In this document: piece by piece, positions 42,869-52,470 of the stretch | Numbering within the stretch: the stretch's first letter is position 1 | Layout: each line of letters opens with the position of its first letter | Assembly (NCBI RefSeq): GCF_963677315.1 | Contig: NZ_OY781939.1 | Coordinates: forward strand, 1,860,001-1,924,000 | From: an uncultured Sphaerochaeta sp. | GTDB taxonomy: Bacteria > Spirochaetota > Spirochaetia > Sphaerochaetales > Sphaerochaetaceae | Length of the DNA: 64,000 nucleotides | Direction: 5' to 3' | The notes under the pieces: model-generated | What the model was told of the DNA's origin: nothing | Databases searched by the model: none | The model's input: only the letters and a program-made list of their open reading frames with translations | Made by a program: the position numbers and the translations under genes

Positions 42869-45733
42869 ATGCGCAAGACCAAACGAGTAAGCATTCGAGG
42901 CAGTTTCATCATAGGTCTCCTTCTTATCTGTGTTACCCTGATCTTCATTGGGTACCTGAAGAACAGACTGACATCCCAAGCGGTTGAAACCAATCGCATT
43001 GTTACCCATACCTATAAAGTCATCACAGAAACCAATGCGCTGAAACGTACATTCCAAAACATCCGCATCAATGAACGTGGGTACCTGCTTACTGGAGACC
43101 GCTCCTACATGGAAAGCATCGGGGTCAGCACCTACTCCTTCGACCAACGCCTCATGAAACTAAGGATTCTTCTGAAGGAAAATGCTGAGCAAAAGAGACG
43201 CCTTGACCTCCTGAAAATTACCTTTGACACGTTGATCGATGAAAGTGTCCAACCCCTTTTGCAGTATCGCCAACCCATTCTTGAAGATTCAACCTTCTTA
43301 GCTGAGCAGGAAGAAATCTTGGAACTCTTTGAACATAGCGAAACTATCGCCAAGACTTTGGAGACAATCCTTGCCGATATAGAGAATGAAGAGTATGCAC
43401 TGCTGGAGATACGCCAGAAAGACGTCGAACGTTGGTCTGACATTGACCAGAAGGTCACCTTCCTTGGACCGGTACTGGTCATTATCATTGCCTTCCTTTC
43501 CGGGATTGGGGCGATCAACAGGCTGGATGCCTACCAGAGGCAACAAGAGAGAGACCAGAGGGAGCTGAGAGAGGCACGCGACCGATTTGCCAGTATCATC
43601 AAGGGTTCCAATCTAGGATCGTGGGAATGGAACCTCAGCGATGACACCATTAAGATCAATGACATGTGGGCAGAGATGCTCGGCTACACAAGAGCAGAGC
43701 TTGAGCCCACCACCATTGATACCTTTTCCCGCTTTGTTCACCCTGAGGACCTTGAAAGGGCCATGAAGCTGCTTGCTGAACACCGACTCGGCAAGAGTGA
43801 ATTCTATAGTTGCGATCTTAGAATGCAACACAAGGATGGCCATTGGATATGGGTCTTCGATCGTGGACAAGTGATAAGCCGCGATGAGAATGGGAAGGCC
43901 CTGCTCATGAGCGGAACCCACGCAGACATTACTGAGCGTGTCCTCCAGGCAGAAGCATTGGAGCAAAGCGAAGAAGAGAGCAGAAGACTCTTTGAGGCAA
44001 TGAACCAAGGCTTTGCATACTGCCAGATTCTCCTTGATGAAAAAGGAACTCCCAATGACTACCGTATTCTCAGGGTAAACAAGAACTTTGAGACACAGAC
44101 CGGCCTCATCCCTGAGCTTTCGGTTGGGAAGCGAATCACAGAGCTCTTGCCGCATGTAGAGCCTTACTGGTTCACAAGCAATGGGGAGGTGGCACTTACG
44201 GGGAAGCCACAAACATTTGAGGCCTTCAACAGTGACTTGAACCGACTCTTCAGGATCTCTTCATTCAGCCCTTCATATGGCTACTTCGCCATGATCATCG
44301 ATGACATCACTGCCCAAAAGCAGATGGAAAAACAATTATACTTTGAGAAAACCCTGTTCGAAACCACACTACTCTCGGTTGGTGATGGTGTTATTTCCAC
44401 CGATGCAGAGGGGAAAGTTCAATTCATGAACAAGGTAGCTGAAAAGCTCACTGGCTGGCAGGCAGATGAAGCAAAAGGCCGGCCATTTGAAGAGGTATTC
44501 AAGATTCTCTGCGGCAGTGACCGCCACCCTTGTCCAAATCCAGTGAAACAGGTACTGGAGACCAAGAGACAGGTTGAACTGGACGAAGATACCATTCTGA
44601 TCGCACGCGATGGAGACGAGCGATTCATCAATGACAGTGCCGCCCCGATTCTCAGTGCCTCCCAGAACGTTACCGGTGTTGTCCTTGTCTTCAGGGATAG
44701 TACCACCCAACGGATCAAGCAGGATGAGATCCGGACGCTGAGTGTGACCGATCCCCTGACCACGCTCCCCAACCGGCGCTACTATGAGCAAGCAAAAGAG
44801 GAGTTGGATGAAGAGCCCTACTACCCGCTTACCTTGGTACTTGCCGATGTAAACGGGCTCAAGCTTACCAACGATGCTTTTGGGCATGAGGCTGGTGATG
44901 AGCTGCTACGCAAGGTCTCTGAAATCATGCGCAAGACCTGCAGGGATGATGATATTGTCAGCAGGATTGGTGGTGATGAGTTCGTACTTCTGCTTCCACA
45001 AACAGATGCTCTTCATGCACAGGCCATCGTAAAACGTATCAACAACGCTTTGGAGAAAGAGAAAATCAGGGGAATCCAGCTCTCTGTCTCCTTTGGCTAT
45101 GCGGTAAAGGAAAAGAACAAGGAGAGCTACGAGGATACTTTCAAGGTTGCAGAGGACTCAATGTACCGCAACAAGCTCAAGGAGAGCATGACTTTCAAGA
45201 AACAGGTAATTGACACCCTGCTCTCCAGACTTTTTGAGCAGGAGGAAGGAGCAGAAGAACATAGTAATCTGGTTGCTTCCTTGACGAGTGCGTTTGCTGA
45301 GGTGCTTGGATATCGTGAGGAAGAGGTGAAAAACCTCAGACTTGCAGGGTTGTATCATGACCTAGGCAAGATTGCGATTACTCCCTCTCTTCTCTCCAAA
45401 CCGAGAAATGAGTTCAGCCGGACCCAGGTTATGGAATGGCAGAGACATGCTGAGATTGGATACAACATCCTTCGCTCTGTTGGGGAGTATGCCCCCTTTG
45501 CAGAGGCAGTATTGCATCATCACGAAAAGTGGGATGGTAGTGGATATCCACAGAGTCTGAAACAGGAAGAGATTCCAGAGAGTGCCCAAATCCTTGCCAT
45601 TGCAAACACATATGCAGACAATCTTCCCTCAGTGGGGTTGGAGAAGACCATTGCATTCATGCAGGAAAGGTCAAATACCTATTTCAGCCCAGTGTTGCTT
45701 GAAACATTCATAACCAAGGTAGTAAAGGCTTGA
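42869..45733 (+). CDS. CHASE3-PAS-GGDEF-HD-GYP c-di-GMP signalling protein
   Basis: 954 aa. One TM near 12-30, a periplasmic CHASE3 domain (40-190; RINERGYLLTGD), a second TM near 195-215, then three PAS/PAC modules (about 235-360, 375-490, 495-620). GGDEF is intact at 701-705 with an I-site RDDD nine residues before it. The HD-GYP domain has His830-Asp831 and GYP at 892-894. In the HD-GYP domain the usual IaDxxDA aspartate reads IANTYAD, so one metal ligand may be Asn. Could both make and degrade c-di-GMP. Confidence 0.9.
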   Translation: MRKTKRVSIRGSFIIGLLLICVTLIFIGYLKNRLTSQAVETNRIVTHTYKVITETNALKRTFQNIRINERGYLLTGDRSYMESIGVSTYSFDQRLMKLRILLKENAEQKRRLDLLKITFDTLIDESVQPLLQYRQPILEDSTFLAEQEEILELFEHSETIAKTLETILADIENEEYALLEIRQKDVERWSDIDQKVTFLGPVLVIIIAFLSGIGAINRLDAYQRQQERDQRELREARDRFASIIKGSNLGSWEWNLSDDTIKINDMWAEMLGYTRAELEPTTIDTFSRFVHPEDLERAMKLLAEHRLGKSEFYSCDLRMQHKDGHWIWVFDRGQVISRDENGKALLMSGTHADITERVLQAEALEQSEEESRRLFEAMNQGFAYCQILLDEKGTPNDYRILRVNKNFETQTGLIPELSVGKRITELLPHVEPYWFTSNGEVALTGKPQTFEAFNSDLNRLFRISSFSPSYGYFAMIIDDITAQKQMEKQLYFEKTLFETTLLSVGDGVISTDAEGKVQFMNKVAEKLTGWQADEAKGRPFEEVFKILCGSDRHPCPNPVKQVLETKRQVELDEDTILIARDGDERFINDSAAPILSASQNVTGVVLVFRDSTTQRIKQDEIRTLSVTDPLTTLPNRRYYEQAKEELDEEPYYPLTLVLADVNGLKLTNDAFGHEAGDELLRKVSEIMRKTCRDDDIVSRIGGDEFVLLLPQTDALHAQAIVKRINNALEKEKIRGIQLSVSFGYAVKEKNKESYEDTFKVAEDSMYRNKLKESMTFKKQVIDTLLSRLFEQEEGAEEHSNLVASLTSAFAEVLGYREEEVKNLRLAGLYHDLGKIAITPSLLSKPRNEFSRTQVMEWQRHAEIGYNILRSVGEYAPFAEAVLHHHEKWDGSGYPQSLKQEEIPESAQILAIANTYADNLPSVGLEKTIAFMQERSNTYFSPVLLETFITKVVKA

Positions 45734-45773
45734 TCCTGACGGAAACCAGTCCACAATGTGATCAATAGCACGA

Positions 45774-47000
45774 TCAGCTCTCCCTGGTTACACTACCCGT
45801 TTGATATGTTTTCTGTGTCGAACCATAGATCAGACCAACGATAGCAAGCAGAATTCCCGAGATGATCAACAGCCACTCCACAGGAACCCTGTCGGCCAGG
45901 GGGCCGAAGAGCAAGATTCCCAGCGGTATTGCACTGCCACTGAGCAGCTGCACAATGGAGAACACCCTTCCCATCTTGTCTTCATCGGTTATCTCCTGGA
46001 TCATGACAATCTCAGCAGAATTCAAGACGGGAACAAAGATACCGCCAAGTCCAAGGATTATGAGGTAGAGAAGGAATGTGGGAGCAACTCCCAGTAGGGC
46101 AAAACTTACCCCGAAGGCAACCAAGGAGAGTGCGATGGCACGAACCTTATTGGAAAAGGACCCCTTCAGGGAGATGATCAGGCCACCCAACAAGGTACCC
46201 GCAGTCCACACCATTTCATTTGCGGTAAGGAACCATACCTCACTACCGAAGCTTCGTTCCACCAACAGAGGTGTCAAGATTGCTGCAGGGGTGATAAGGA
46301 AGAAGGAGAAGCCATAACAGATCAGGAGATTACGCAAGAGAACATTGTTGAATGTGTAGGAGAGACCCTTCTTGATATCCTGGATCATACTGGTCCCTTC
46401 CTCTGCGCGCTTCCTTGCTCCCACCTTGATGAAGGAGAAAGTCACCACTGCAAAGACAGCAGTGACAACATCGAGTAAGAGTGTCCAGGTAAGATCAAAC
46501 AATCCAAGCATCATGCCACCAACGGCAGGAGAGAGGAGCAACAGCACTGAATTGATGCTCTGGTTAACCCCTTGGATTCGAACAAGATGTTCTTCACTGA
46601 CCAACTGGGGGATGATGGCATTCACCGCAGGTGTCTGTACCCCGCTACCAAGGGACCGCACGACCGAAACAGCGAGCAGGGCTGTGATTGACTTTGCCCC
46701 AGTGGCATAGAAAAGTGCAAGCCCCAGCGTTGCAATGGCAATGAAACTGTCAGAAAGCATGATCAGGTGCTTACGGTTGTAGCGGTCCGCCCACACCCCG
46801 CTGGAGAGGCTGATCAGGAGATGGGGAACCATCTGGGCAAGGGTGGCGTACATCAGGAACACTCCTGATGAGGTCTCAAGGGTGATGTACCAGATAATGG
46901 CATATCCTACAACTGAGGAACCAAACAGTGAAAGGTTTTGGCTTATAAGGAACAGGACAACTGATTTTGTGAATAAAGCATTGCTGCTTTTTGTTTTCAT
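45774..47000 (-). CDS. MFS exporter (MefA/enterobactin-exporter type)
   Basis: 408 aa with 12 hydrophobic segments. The DHA3-type features are the GVWADRYNRKHLIMLSD motif in the TM2-3 loop and VNQSINSVLLLLSPAVGG. This branch includes macrolide and siderophore exporters; the real substrate is unknown. It stands alone between two signalling genes transcribed in opposite directions. Confidence 0.85.
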   Translation of the reverse strand: MKTKSSNALFTKSVVLFLISQNLSLFGSSVVGYAIIWYITLETSSGVFLMYATLAQMVPHLLISLSSGVWADRYNRKHLIMLSDSFIAIATLGLALFYATGAKSITALLAVSVVRSLGSGVQTPAVNAIIPQLVSEEHLVRIQGVNQSINSVLLLLSPAVGGMMLGLFDLTWTLLLDVVTAVFAVVTFSFIKVGARKRAEEGTSMIQDIKKGLSYTFNNVLLRNLLICYGFSFFLITPAAILTPLLVERSFGSEVWFLTANEMVWTAGTLLGGLIISLKGSFSNKVRAIALSLVAFGVSFALLGVAPTFLLYLIILGLGGIFVPVLNSAEIVMIQEITDEDKMGRVFSIVQLLSGSAIPLGILLFGPLADRVPVEWLLIISGILLAIVGLIYGSTQKTYQTGSVTRES

Positions 47001-47096
47001 AGTAGTACCATAGATTTATATATGAACAGGGAACAGATTCTCCCTTCCGGCTCTAGCACTGTAGCGAGCGACGTAGACTTAGTCCAGTGGGTTACT

Positions 47097-48596
47097 TCAG
47101 TAGCGAACACAATTCCTTCCAGCTTTTTTTGCCTCATAAAGGCAGGAATCAGCCTCTCGGTATAGCTCATCAAAACTGGAGGTTATTGCAGAAGATACTC
47201 CCAAGGAAACTGTCAGACGAATGGAGTGTTGTTCATGGGTGAATATGTGCAACTCAACATACTTCCTGAGATGTTCAGCACAAGAGATCATCTCATCCCT
47301 ACTCTTATGGGAACTGAAAATGGCAAACTCCTCACCTCCAAACCTACAGACAATGCAAGATTCGTCAACTTCCTCCTTAAGGATGGAACCAATGGAATGT
47401 AGCACAGCATCGCCTGAGCGATGTCCCCACTGGTCGTTTATCTGCTTGAAGTGGTCAAGATCAAAATAGATAAGATGGGACGGCAAGGACGCCAGTAGAA
47501 GTTGTTCCTCCACCTTCTCGATAAATGTTTGCCTGTTATAGAGCCCTGTAAGCCCGTCAATCTCTGCCCGGTGTTGCAGCTCTTCTGCACGTTGTTTCAG
47601 CAGGGTGACATCCTGGATCAGGGTAATGGTTCCGATTGTCTCTGTTGCTTTGGAGGTAATCGGATACAGTTCAGCAAAAAGAGACCTTCCTCCCAAGGCA
47701 AAGCCGAAAGAGGTTCTTTCGCTTTGGCGCACAGCGTTACCCCATCGAGGGGTCTCGAGATATAGTTGCTCCTCAATTAAATCCATATCTGTTCCTAGAA
47801 GCTCTTTTGCTGCAGGGTTCATGTCTACTACATGCCCTTCTCCATCACAGATGACAATGCCCTCCCCAAGAAACCGAAACGCTTGTTCTCTTGCCAATGG
47901 GGCAAGCTTGAGTAGATCAAAGCGATAGATTCCAAGAAGCAGGAAAAGCCCAGAGAGGGCAAAGACTCCACTAATGGGTAATATCTGGAGGAACTGTTCA
48001 TTGCTCACTACCTTTGCCATGGCATACAAGAAGGGAATCACCATACCCAGCAACAATATGTATGCTTGTTTTCTCATGGAGGTACTGGTGGTAACAACAA
48101 AGATAATCACCAAGGAGAGGGAGAACACCATGAGAAAGAAATTGCCTGAAATCAGAAATTTTGCAAGCACCGTGGTCTCAACCACCAGCGTTGAATACTG
48201 GGAAGAGGTGACCAAGGAGACCGAGTGACGAATCCAGTGGTGCAGGAAATCTGTCCCTACCAAGATGATGCCGACTCCTTGGTAGATATAGAGTATCCTC
48301 CCGATCTGTTTTTGTTTCTCTCTCCAATATCCTGTATATGCCAAAGAGAACAACAAGGTGGCAACAGGAGTATAGAATACGCCAATTTGGCAAATATTAC
48401 GCCATAGTACTTTGAAGAAAAAGGTATAGCTGACCATCTCGGCGAACGAGGTCAGCGACCAGATAAGCATAAAGAGAACGGCAATGAGCAACTCGCTTGC
48501 TGCTCGCTTACTTCGCACCCTCCAAACTGCAATAAGCACTCCTAGAAGCATGCCAATGGAAAGCAGATTGAAGAATAGGACAGGAAAGCTAAGCAT
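47097..48596 (-). CDS. Diguanylate cyclase with 7TM sensor and PAS domain
   Basis: 499 aa. N-terminal seven-helix membrane region (1-225) resembling the 7TMR/HisK N-terminal sensor module, a PAS domain (about 235-345; GIVICDGEGHVVDMNPAAKELLG), then GGDEF with the active motif CRFGGEEF. AAGGAG is 6 nt before MLSFPVL. Predicted to synthesise c-di-GMP in response to a membrane signal. Confidence 0.9.
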   Translation of the reverse strand: MLSFPVLFFNLLSIGMLLGVLIAVWRVRSKRAASELLIAVLFMLIWSLTSFAEMVSYTFFFKVLWRNICQIGVFYTPVATLLFSLAYTGYWREKQKQIGRILYIYQGVGIILVGTDFLHHWIRHSVSLVTSSQYSTLVVETTVLAKFLISGNFFLMVFSLSLVIIFVVTTSTSMRKQAYILLLGMVIPFLYAMAKVVSNEQFLQILPISGVFALSGLFLLLGIYRFDLLKLAPLAREQAFRFLGEGIVICDGEGHVVDMNPAAKELLGTDMDLIEEQLYLETPRWGNAVRQSERTSFGFALGGRSLFAELYPITSKATETIGTITLIQDVTLLKQRAEELQHRAEIDGLTGLYNRQTFIEKVEEQLLLASLPSHLIYFDLDHFKQINDQWGHRSGDAVLHSIGSILKEEVDESCIVCRFGGEEFAIFSSHKSRDEMISCAEHLRKYVELHIFTHEQHSIRLTVSLGVSSAITSSFDELYREADSCLYEAKKAGRNCVRY

Positions 48597-48771
48597 GCAC
48601 AACTCCTTGCGATTCTCTGCATTGTACCAGAGAATATTGGAGAAATTAAGGCTCAATCATACATTTTGGCGAATTCTCTTAGTCGTAGATTTCCTGACAT
48701 AGCCTTTCCTGCTTGCATAGAAGAGCTTGAGGAAGCAATAGTCGTCATCTGGGTACTATCGCCTTTAGTTC

Positions 48772-49278
48772 TTATTGGTTGGAGAAAATGGATACTACAG
48801 GGATATTCACAGCAATGTATGCGATGAGGAGTATCGCAAGGATGACTTTTTCTGATGCGATGAATCGTACAGGTTTCCAAAATTCTTTGCTGAACAGATA
48901 TCTGTGCCGAAACAAACCGTATAATAACAGTAGCACGACTCCCGCTAACAGGAGGCACATTTGGAGGATCAAGAAACCCTTATAGAACAAGCCTGTGAAT
49001 TCCACGAGCATCTTGACCATGATGAAGATCAATATCCATGAACCGTAGGAGTTCAGTTCATTATCTCGTTGAGAGCGGTGTATGCTCTTTGAGAGAAGCA
49101 GGAAGGCTGCAAGGGTAAGGATGTTGATAACGAGTATGCGTATGCTCAGGAGAAACGTCTTCTCTGCCTCGATTCCTCTCAACACAGGAATAACTTGTGG
49201 AATGTTGTTATAAAGGACCACATTGAGTACTAAAAGAATAATAGATAAAACGCTAGCTCCTACAGCAAGTTTTCTCAT
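48772..49278 (-). CDS. Small integral membrane protein, unknown function
   Basis: 168 aa with about five hydrophobic segments (near 5-27, 43-63, 80-95, 103-120, 145-162) and basic loops. No family recognised. AGGGAGAGACC precedes the start. It lies 175 bp upstream of the 7TM diguanylate cyclase in the same direction; whether they work together is unclear. Confidence 0.6.
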   Translation of the reverse strand: MRKLAVGASVLSIILLVLNVVLYNNIPQVIPVLRGIEAEKTFLLSIRILVINILTLAAFLLLSKSIHRSQRDNELNSYGSWILIFIMVKMLVEFTGLFYKGFLILQMCLLLAGVVLLLLYGLFRHRYLFSKEFWKPVRFIASEKVILAILLIAYIAVNIPVVSIFSNQ

Positions 49279-49640
49279 GGTCTCTCCCTAATCTCCCGTG
49301 TACGGAATTCGAACAAATTCTACGACACATCGTCAACCAGAACCGGCGTGCTGATAGTTCAAACACAAAAGTACTCAAGAATATGTTTTCGGGCAAGTCT
49401 TAACCCCGCTGTCTGCACGGTCGCTATGGCTACAGGGACATGGAGTACTTCTTCCTCAAGCTCTGGGACAGGAGCAGGCGCTACATAAAGAATCGGGATG
49501 TAGCAAAGGTGAAGGAGAAAAGAATTCAGGCCCAGAGAGAACTGCAGAAATCCCACAGGAAAATCTCATGAGCCGTTTTCTGCTTGCTTTCATGATCTTG
49601 AGGAAGAAGTACTAAATATCTCGAAATCAGCAGAAAGAAC
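49279..49640. other. Gene-free stretch with a transposase remnant
   Basis: Contains no full gene on either strand. 49404-49571 reads as the tail of an ISL3-like transposase; 49572-49640 and 49279-49403 show nothing recognisable. Confidence 0.55.
49404..49571 (+). pseudogene. C-terminal remnant of an ISL3-type transposase
   Basis: A 55-codon open frame, preceded by an in-frame stop and without a start, reads GRYGYRDMEYFFLKLWDRS and ends in a basic tail. The YGYRDxEYFFLK pattern is typical of the C terminus of ISL3-type DDE transposases. No inverted repeats seen nearby. Confidence 0.5.
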
Positions 49641-50003
49641 CTAGCTAATAAGCCAATTCATTGCCTTTTCTTCCTCATCCGTGAAATAGATTTCCTTCCC
49701 CTTATTACTTTCCAGGATAAACGATCGCAAGCTTGAGCTACATCCTGAAGAGAAGTCCCCAACAATGGCAAGCCGCATCTGGTAGGTCACGAATTTCTGG
49801 AGCACATCGCCGGCAATCTTTGTACTTAAATCGAAGAACTCAGGGTTTATATCCTTCTTGCCTACAACCATCCTACTGCATCCAGTCCCATAGCGAACGT
49901 TTGCCATCACATCCAAGGCTGAATCAACATCTGAGAAGAGCATCTCTTCACTGGAAACCTTGGCTACCTCGATTCCGTTCTTTTTTACATATTCAATCTG
50001 CAT
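49641..50003 (-). CDS. DUF4180 protein
   Basis: 120 aa. Matches the DUF4180 pattern throughout: VSSEEMLFSDVDSALDVMAN, NPEFFDLSTKIAGDVLQKF, RLAIVGDFS and SLRSFILESNKGKEIYF. Function unknown for the family. Start is 3 bp after the stop of the upstream TrmA-like/GNAT gene, so the two are cotranscribed. Confidence 0.85.
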   Translation of the reverse strand: MQIEYVKKNGIEVAKVSSEEMLFSDVDSALDVMANVRYGTGCSRMVVGKKDINPEFFDLSTKIAGDVLQKFVTYQMRLAIVGDFSSGCSSSLRSFILESNKGKEIYFTDEEEKAMNWLIS

Positions 50004-50005
50004 AG

Positions 50006-51598
50006 CTACCTACGTTCTCCTTGGAGTAATCTTACCATGACATAGGCATCCCCTCTCTCTTCAGCGACAAGGAAGCCCAGACTTTGGTATAGCTTGTATG
50101 CTCTACTCTCTTTCTGCACAGAGAGTGATACCTTCCCGTATCCTGCATGCATCAGAACCTTACACATCTCCTCAATGAGCTGTCTCCCGAGGCCCCTGTT
50201 ACGGAAAGGCTCCTCTATTGCAATACACAGCTCGGGAGTCTCACTGGTAAAGTACCCGTATCCAGGGTCTTGCGAGTCAAACAACCGTACCCATACAACA
50301 CCTATTACCTTGTCATGGACCTCTGCAGCCAATGCATAATCCCCTACCCGGCCAAACTCCTGGATATAATGGCTTAGTGAAGGATCATCCAGGATCGATA
50401 ATGGTGGAGGGGCCTCACCTTCAGCAACATAGATTGCTTCATACAAGAAATGCCCAATCAGCGGGTACTCTCTCCTCCAAAGCGGACGAATTGCAAGCAC
50501 CTGCTTCAGCAAGGCTATTACGTGCAAGTTTGCACCATGTGGGTGCATATCAACGCCTTGAATAACCTCTACCTGGTAGAAGCCTCTCTGTACCAAGTAC
50601 TGAAGATCCCTCTTCAGGGTACGCTCCTGCTTGCTGAGATAGACAATACGCCCTGGCTTGATGGCAAGAACAGAGTCCAAAAGAGAGCGTTCACACCCCT
50701 CTTCAGATGGAGAGAGGAAGAGCGTATCACAGCGCTGTCCCCTTTTTGCAAGTTGACGAAGATGTTTTTCGTTGTTTCCCACAAAACGCTCCACATGCTC
50801 AATGCCATTGAGAGCTGCCTCATCACAATAGGGAGTAAACTCCTGTAGTAGATAACTCTGACTTGCCCCCTCTCTCATGGAGAGCAGGGTAAGTACGCCA
50901 TGGGTGGTACAGCAGTCGATCACAATATCCCCATCCTGTACCTGGGCAAGCTCCATCGCCTTCATATAGAGCATCTCTGCCTGGGATGGGCAGGAGGGAA
51001 AATCAGATGTGGGGGGAAGCGAAAATTTCAGGGAGCAAAGGGATTCCTCGATCGCTGAACGTCCCCAGAATGTACTGGGTTTACTCTCCCCGTCACTCAG
51101 AACTATTCCAACGATCTCAGTATGTTCCCGTCTCAATGCATAGAGGAAAGAGGAAAAAGTGGAATCTATCCGCTCAGGAAGCGTAAAGCACAGCAACACC
51201 TGCTCCTGGTTGCTCCTGATACGCAGTGTCAGCTTAGTTGCAGGGAAAGAGGTATCAATACCATGGGTTGAGGCAAGACGATTGATACTCCTCAGTATCC
51301 GCTCAGCCAAGGGATGTCTCAGCATACAAGCCCTCAATGCAATGAATTGATTCTGTCTCGTACTGATTAACCCGGATGCAAACTTCCCACGCCAGTCCAG
51401 CCCAAAATAGACCTCCACATAGTGGAGGAACCCTTCCATCTGCTGCATCCCAATTACAGGCTCCACACACGAGGCAAGCTCTGTAAACTGGGTACGCAAG
51501 TACGTACTCTGCAATTCCAGCTGCTTATGATACGGGTGTTCCATGAGTGGACAGTGACCGCAGACACGAAGCGCGGGACATTTGGCATAGGTTTCCAT
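50006..51598 (-). CDS. Degenerate TrmA/RlmD-like methyltransferase fused to a GNAT domain
   Basis: 530 aa. Residues 1-370 follow the RumA/TrmA RNA uracil-5-methyltransferase layout: C-x5-C-G-x-C at Cys7, Cys13, Cys16 and a SAM region VIDCCTTHG (226-234). The DPPR-x-G loop has become LSPSEEG (295-301). The catalytic Cys of VSCNP is Lys323 (YLSKQE), and the catalytic Glu of the DMFPHTxHxE motif is His359. Residues 380-530 are a GNAT acetyltransferase with FRNRGLG and LYQSLGF. Methylation is therefore unlikely; acetylation with an RNA- or Fe-S-linked targeting domain is inferred. Start 51598 preferred over the TTG at 51634. Confidence 0.78.
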   Translation of the reverse strand: METYAKCPALRVCGHCPLMEHPYHKQLELQSTYLRTQFTELASCVEPVIGMQQMEGFLHYVEVYFGLDWRGKFASGLISTRQNQFIALRACMLRHPLAERILRSINRLASTHGIDTSFPATKLTLRIRSNQEQVLLCFTLPERIDSTFSSFLYALRREHTEIVGIVLSDGESKPSTFWGRSAIEESLCSLKFSLPPTSDFPSCPSQAEMLYMKAMELAQVQDGDIVIDCCTTHGVLTLLSMREGASQSYLLQEFTPYCDEAALNGIEHVERFVGNNEKHLRQLAKRGQRCDTLFLSPSEEGCERSLLDSVLAIKPGRIVYLSKQERTLKRDLQYLVQRGFYQVEVIQGVDMHPHGANLHVIALLKQVLAIRPLWRREYPLIGHFLYEAIYVAEGEAPPPLSILDDPSLSHYIQEFGRVGDYALAAEVHDKVIGVVWVRLFDSQDPGYGYFTSETPELCIAIEEPFRNRGLGRQLIEEMCKVLMHAGYGKVSLSVQKESRAYKLYQSLGFLVAEERGDAYVMVRLLQGERR

Positions 51599-51669
51599 AC
51601 TCCCTACGGTGCGGGTAAAAACGATGTTTGTCAATTGTGTTTGTCCACTCTCTTTGGTATGCTTATGCT

Positions 51670-52422
51670 ATGAAATACGTACGATTCAAACACCAAGAAG
51701 AGGTCTCCTATGGCCTACTTAGCGATACCACCATCAAGGTGCTCGAGGGTTCACCCTTTACGAGCTACAGAGAAACCAGTGAGAAGCTCTCCTTGGAGGA
51801 GGTAGAATTGCTTACTCCCTGTGACTATTCCAAAGCCATCTGTATTGGCTTGAACTATAGTGACCACGCCAAGGAGTTCCAGCTTCCCATTCCAACCGAA
51901 CCGGTTGTATTCATGAAGCCCTCCACAGCCGCACTTGCTCCGAACAAGGAGATCATCTACCCAGAAATGAGCAACCGTCTCGATTATGAGGCAGAGCTTG
52001 CGGTGGTGATCGGGAAGAAAGCTCGTTATGTATCAGAAGCAGATGCATCATCTTACATACTTGGCTACACGTGTGCCAACGATATTACTGCCCGGGACCT
52101 GCAACCAAAGCAGGGACAATGGACCGTGGCAAAGAGTTTTGACACCTTCTGCCCCTTTGGACCGTTTATCAGCGATGAGGTCGATCCAGCAAACCTTGTT
52201 ATTGAGAGCAGGGTCAATGGGAGGACCATGCAGAAGTCCAATACCAGCAACTTGATCTTCTCCGTCCCCTTCCTGGTGAGTTACCTATCTAGAATCATGA
52301 CCTTGCTCCCAGGAGACATCATTCTTACCGGTACACCGGGAGGAATCAGCGGCATGCATAAGGGTGATACGGTGGAGATACTGATCGAAGGACTGGGAGT
52401 GCTTCGCAACACCATAGCCTAA
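51670..52422 (+). CDS. Fumarylacetoacetate hydrolase-family protein
   Basis: 250 aa. Metal-binding acids in DYEAELAVVIG, the GYTCANDITARDLQ motif, GPFISDEVDP and TGTPGGISGM match the FAH/2-hydroxyhepta-2,4-diene-1,7-dioate isomerase family. It probably hydrolyses or decarboxylates a C-C bond in a beta-diketo acid such as an acylpyruvate. Start at MKYVRFK has a weak ribosome binding site. Monocistronic with its own terminator. Confidence 0.87.
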   Translation: MKYVRFKHQEEVSYGLLSDTTIKVLEGSPFTSYRETSEKLSLEEVELLTPCDYSKAICIGLNYSDHAKEFQLPIPTEPVVFMKPSTAALAPNKEIIYPEMSNRLDYEAELAVVIGKKARYVSEADASSYILGYTCANDITARDLQPKQGQWTVAKSFDTFCPFGPFISDEVDPANLVIESRVNGRTMQKSNTSNLIFSVPFLVSYLSRIMTLLPGDIILTGTPGGISGMHKGDTVEILIEGLGVLRNTIA

Positions 52423-52427
52423 AGAGA

Positions 52428-52460
52428 GAGCCGGGGAAAAACCTCGGCTCCTTTCTGTTT
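52428..52460 (+). terminator. Terminator of the FAH-family gene
   Basis: GAGCCGGGG and CCTCGGCTC arms with a 5-nt A loop, followed by CTTTCTGTTT. Lies 6 bp after the stop, near the 3' end of the convergent GH31 gene. Confidence 0.75.
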
Positions 52461-52470
52461 ATACCTATCT

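Noticed and set aside
49279..49360. tRNA-like GTTCGAA-type word near 49308
   Set aside because: No cloverleaf arms can be paired around it; no tRNA or rRNA gene was recognised anywhere in the window.
49359..49556. A 65-codon minus-strand frame
   Set aside because: Antisense to the transposase-like remnant, which gives the better family match.
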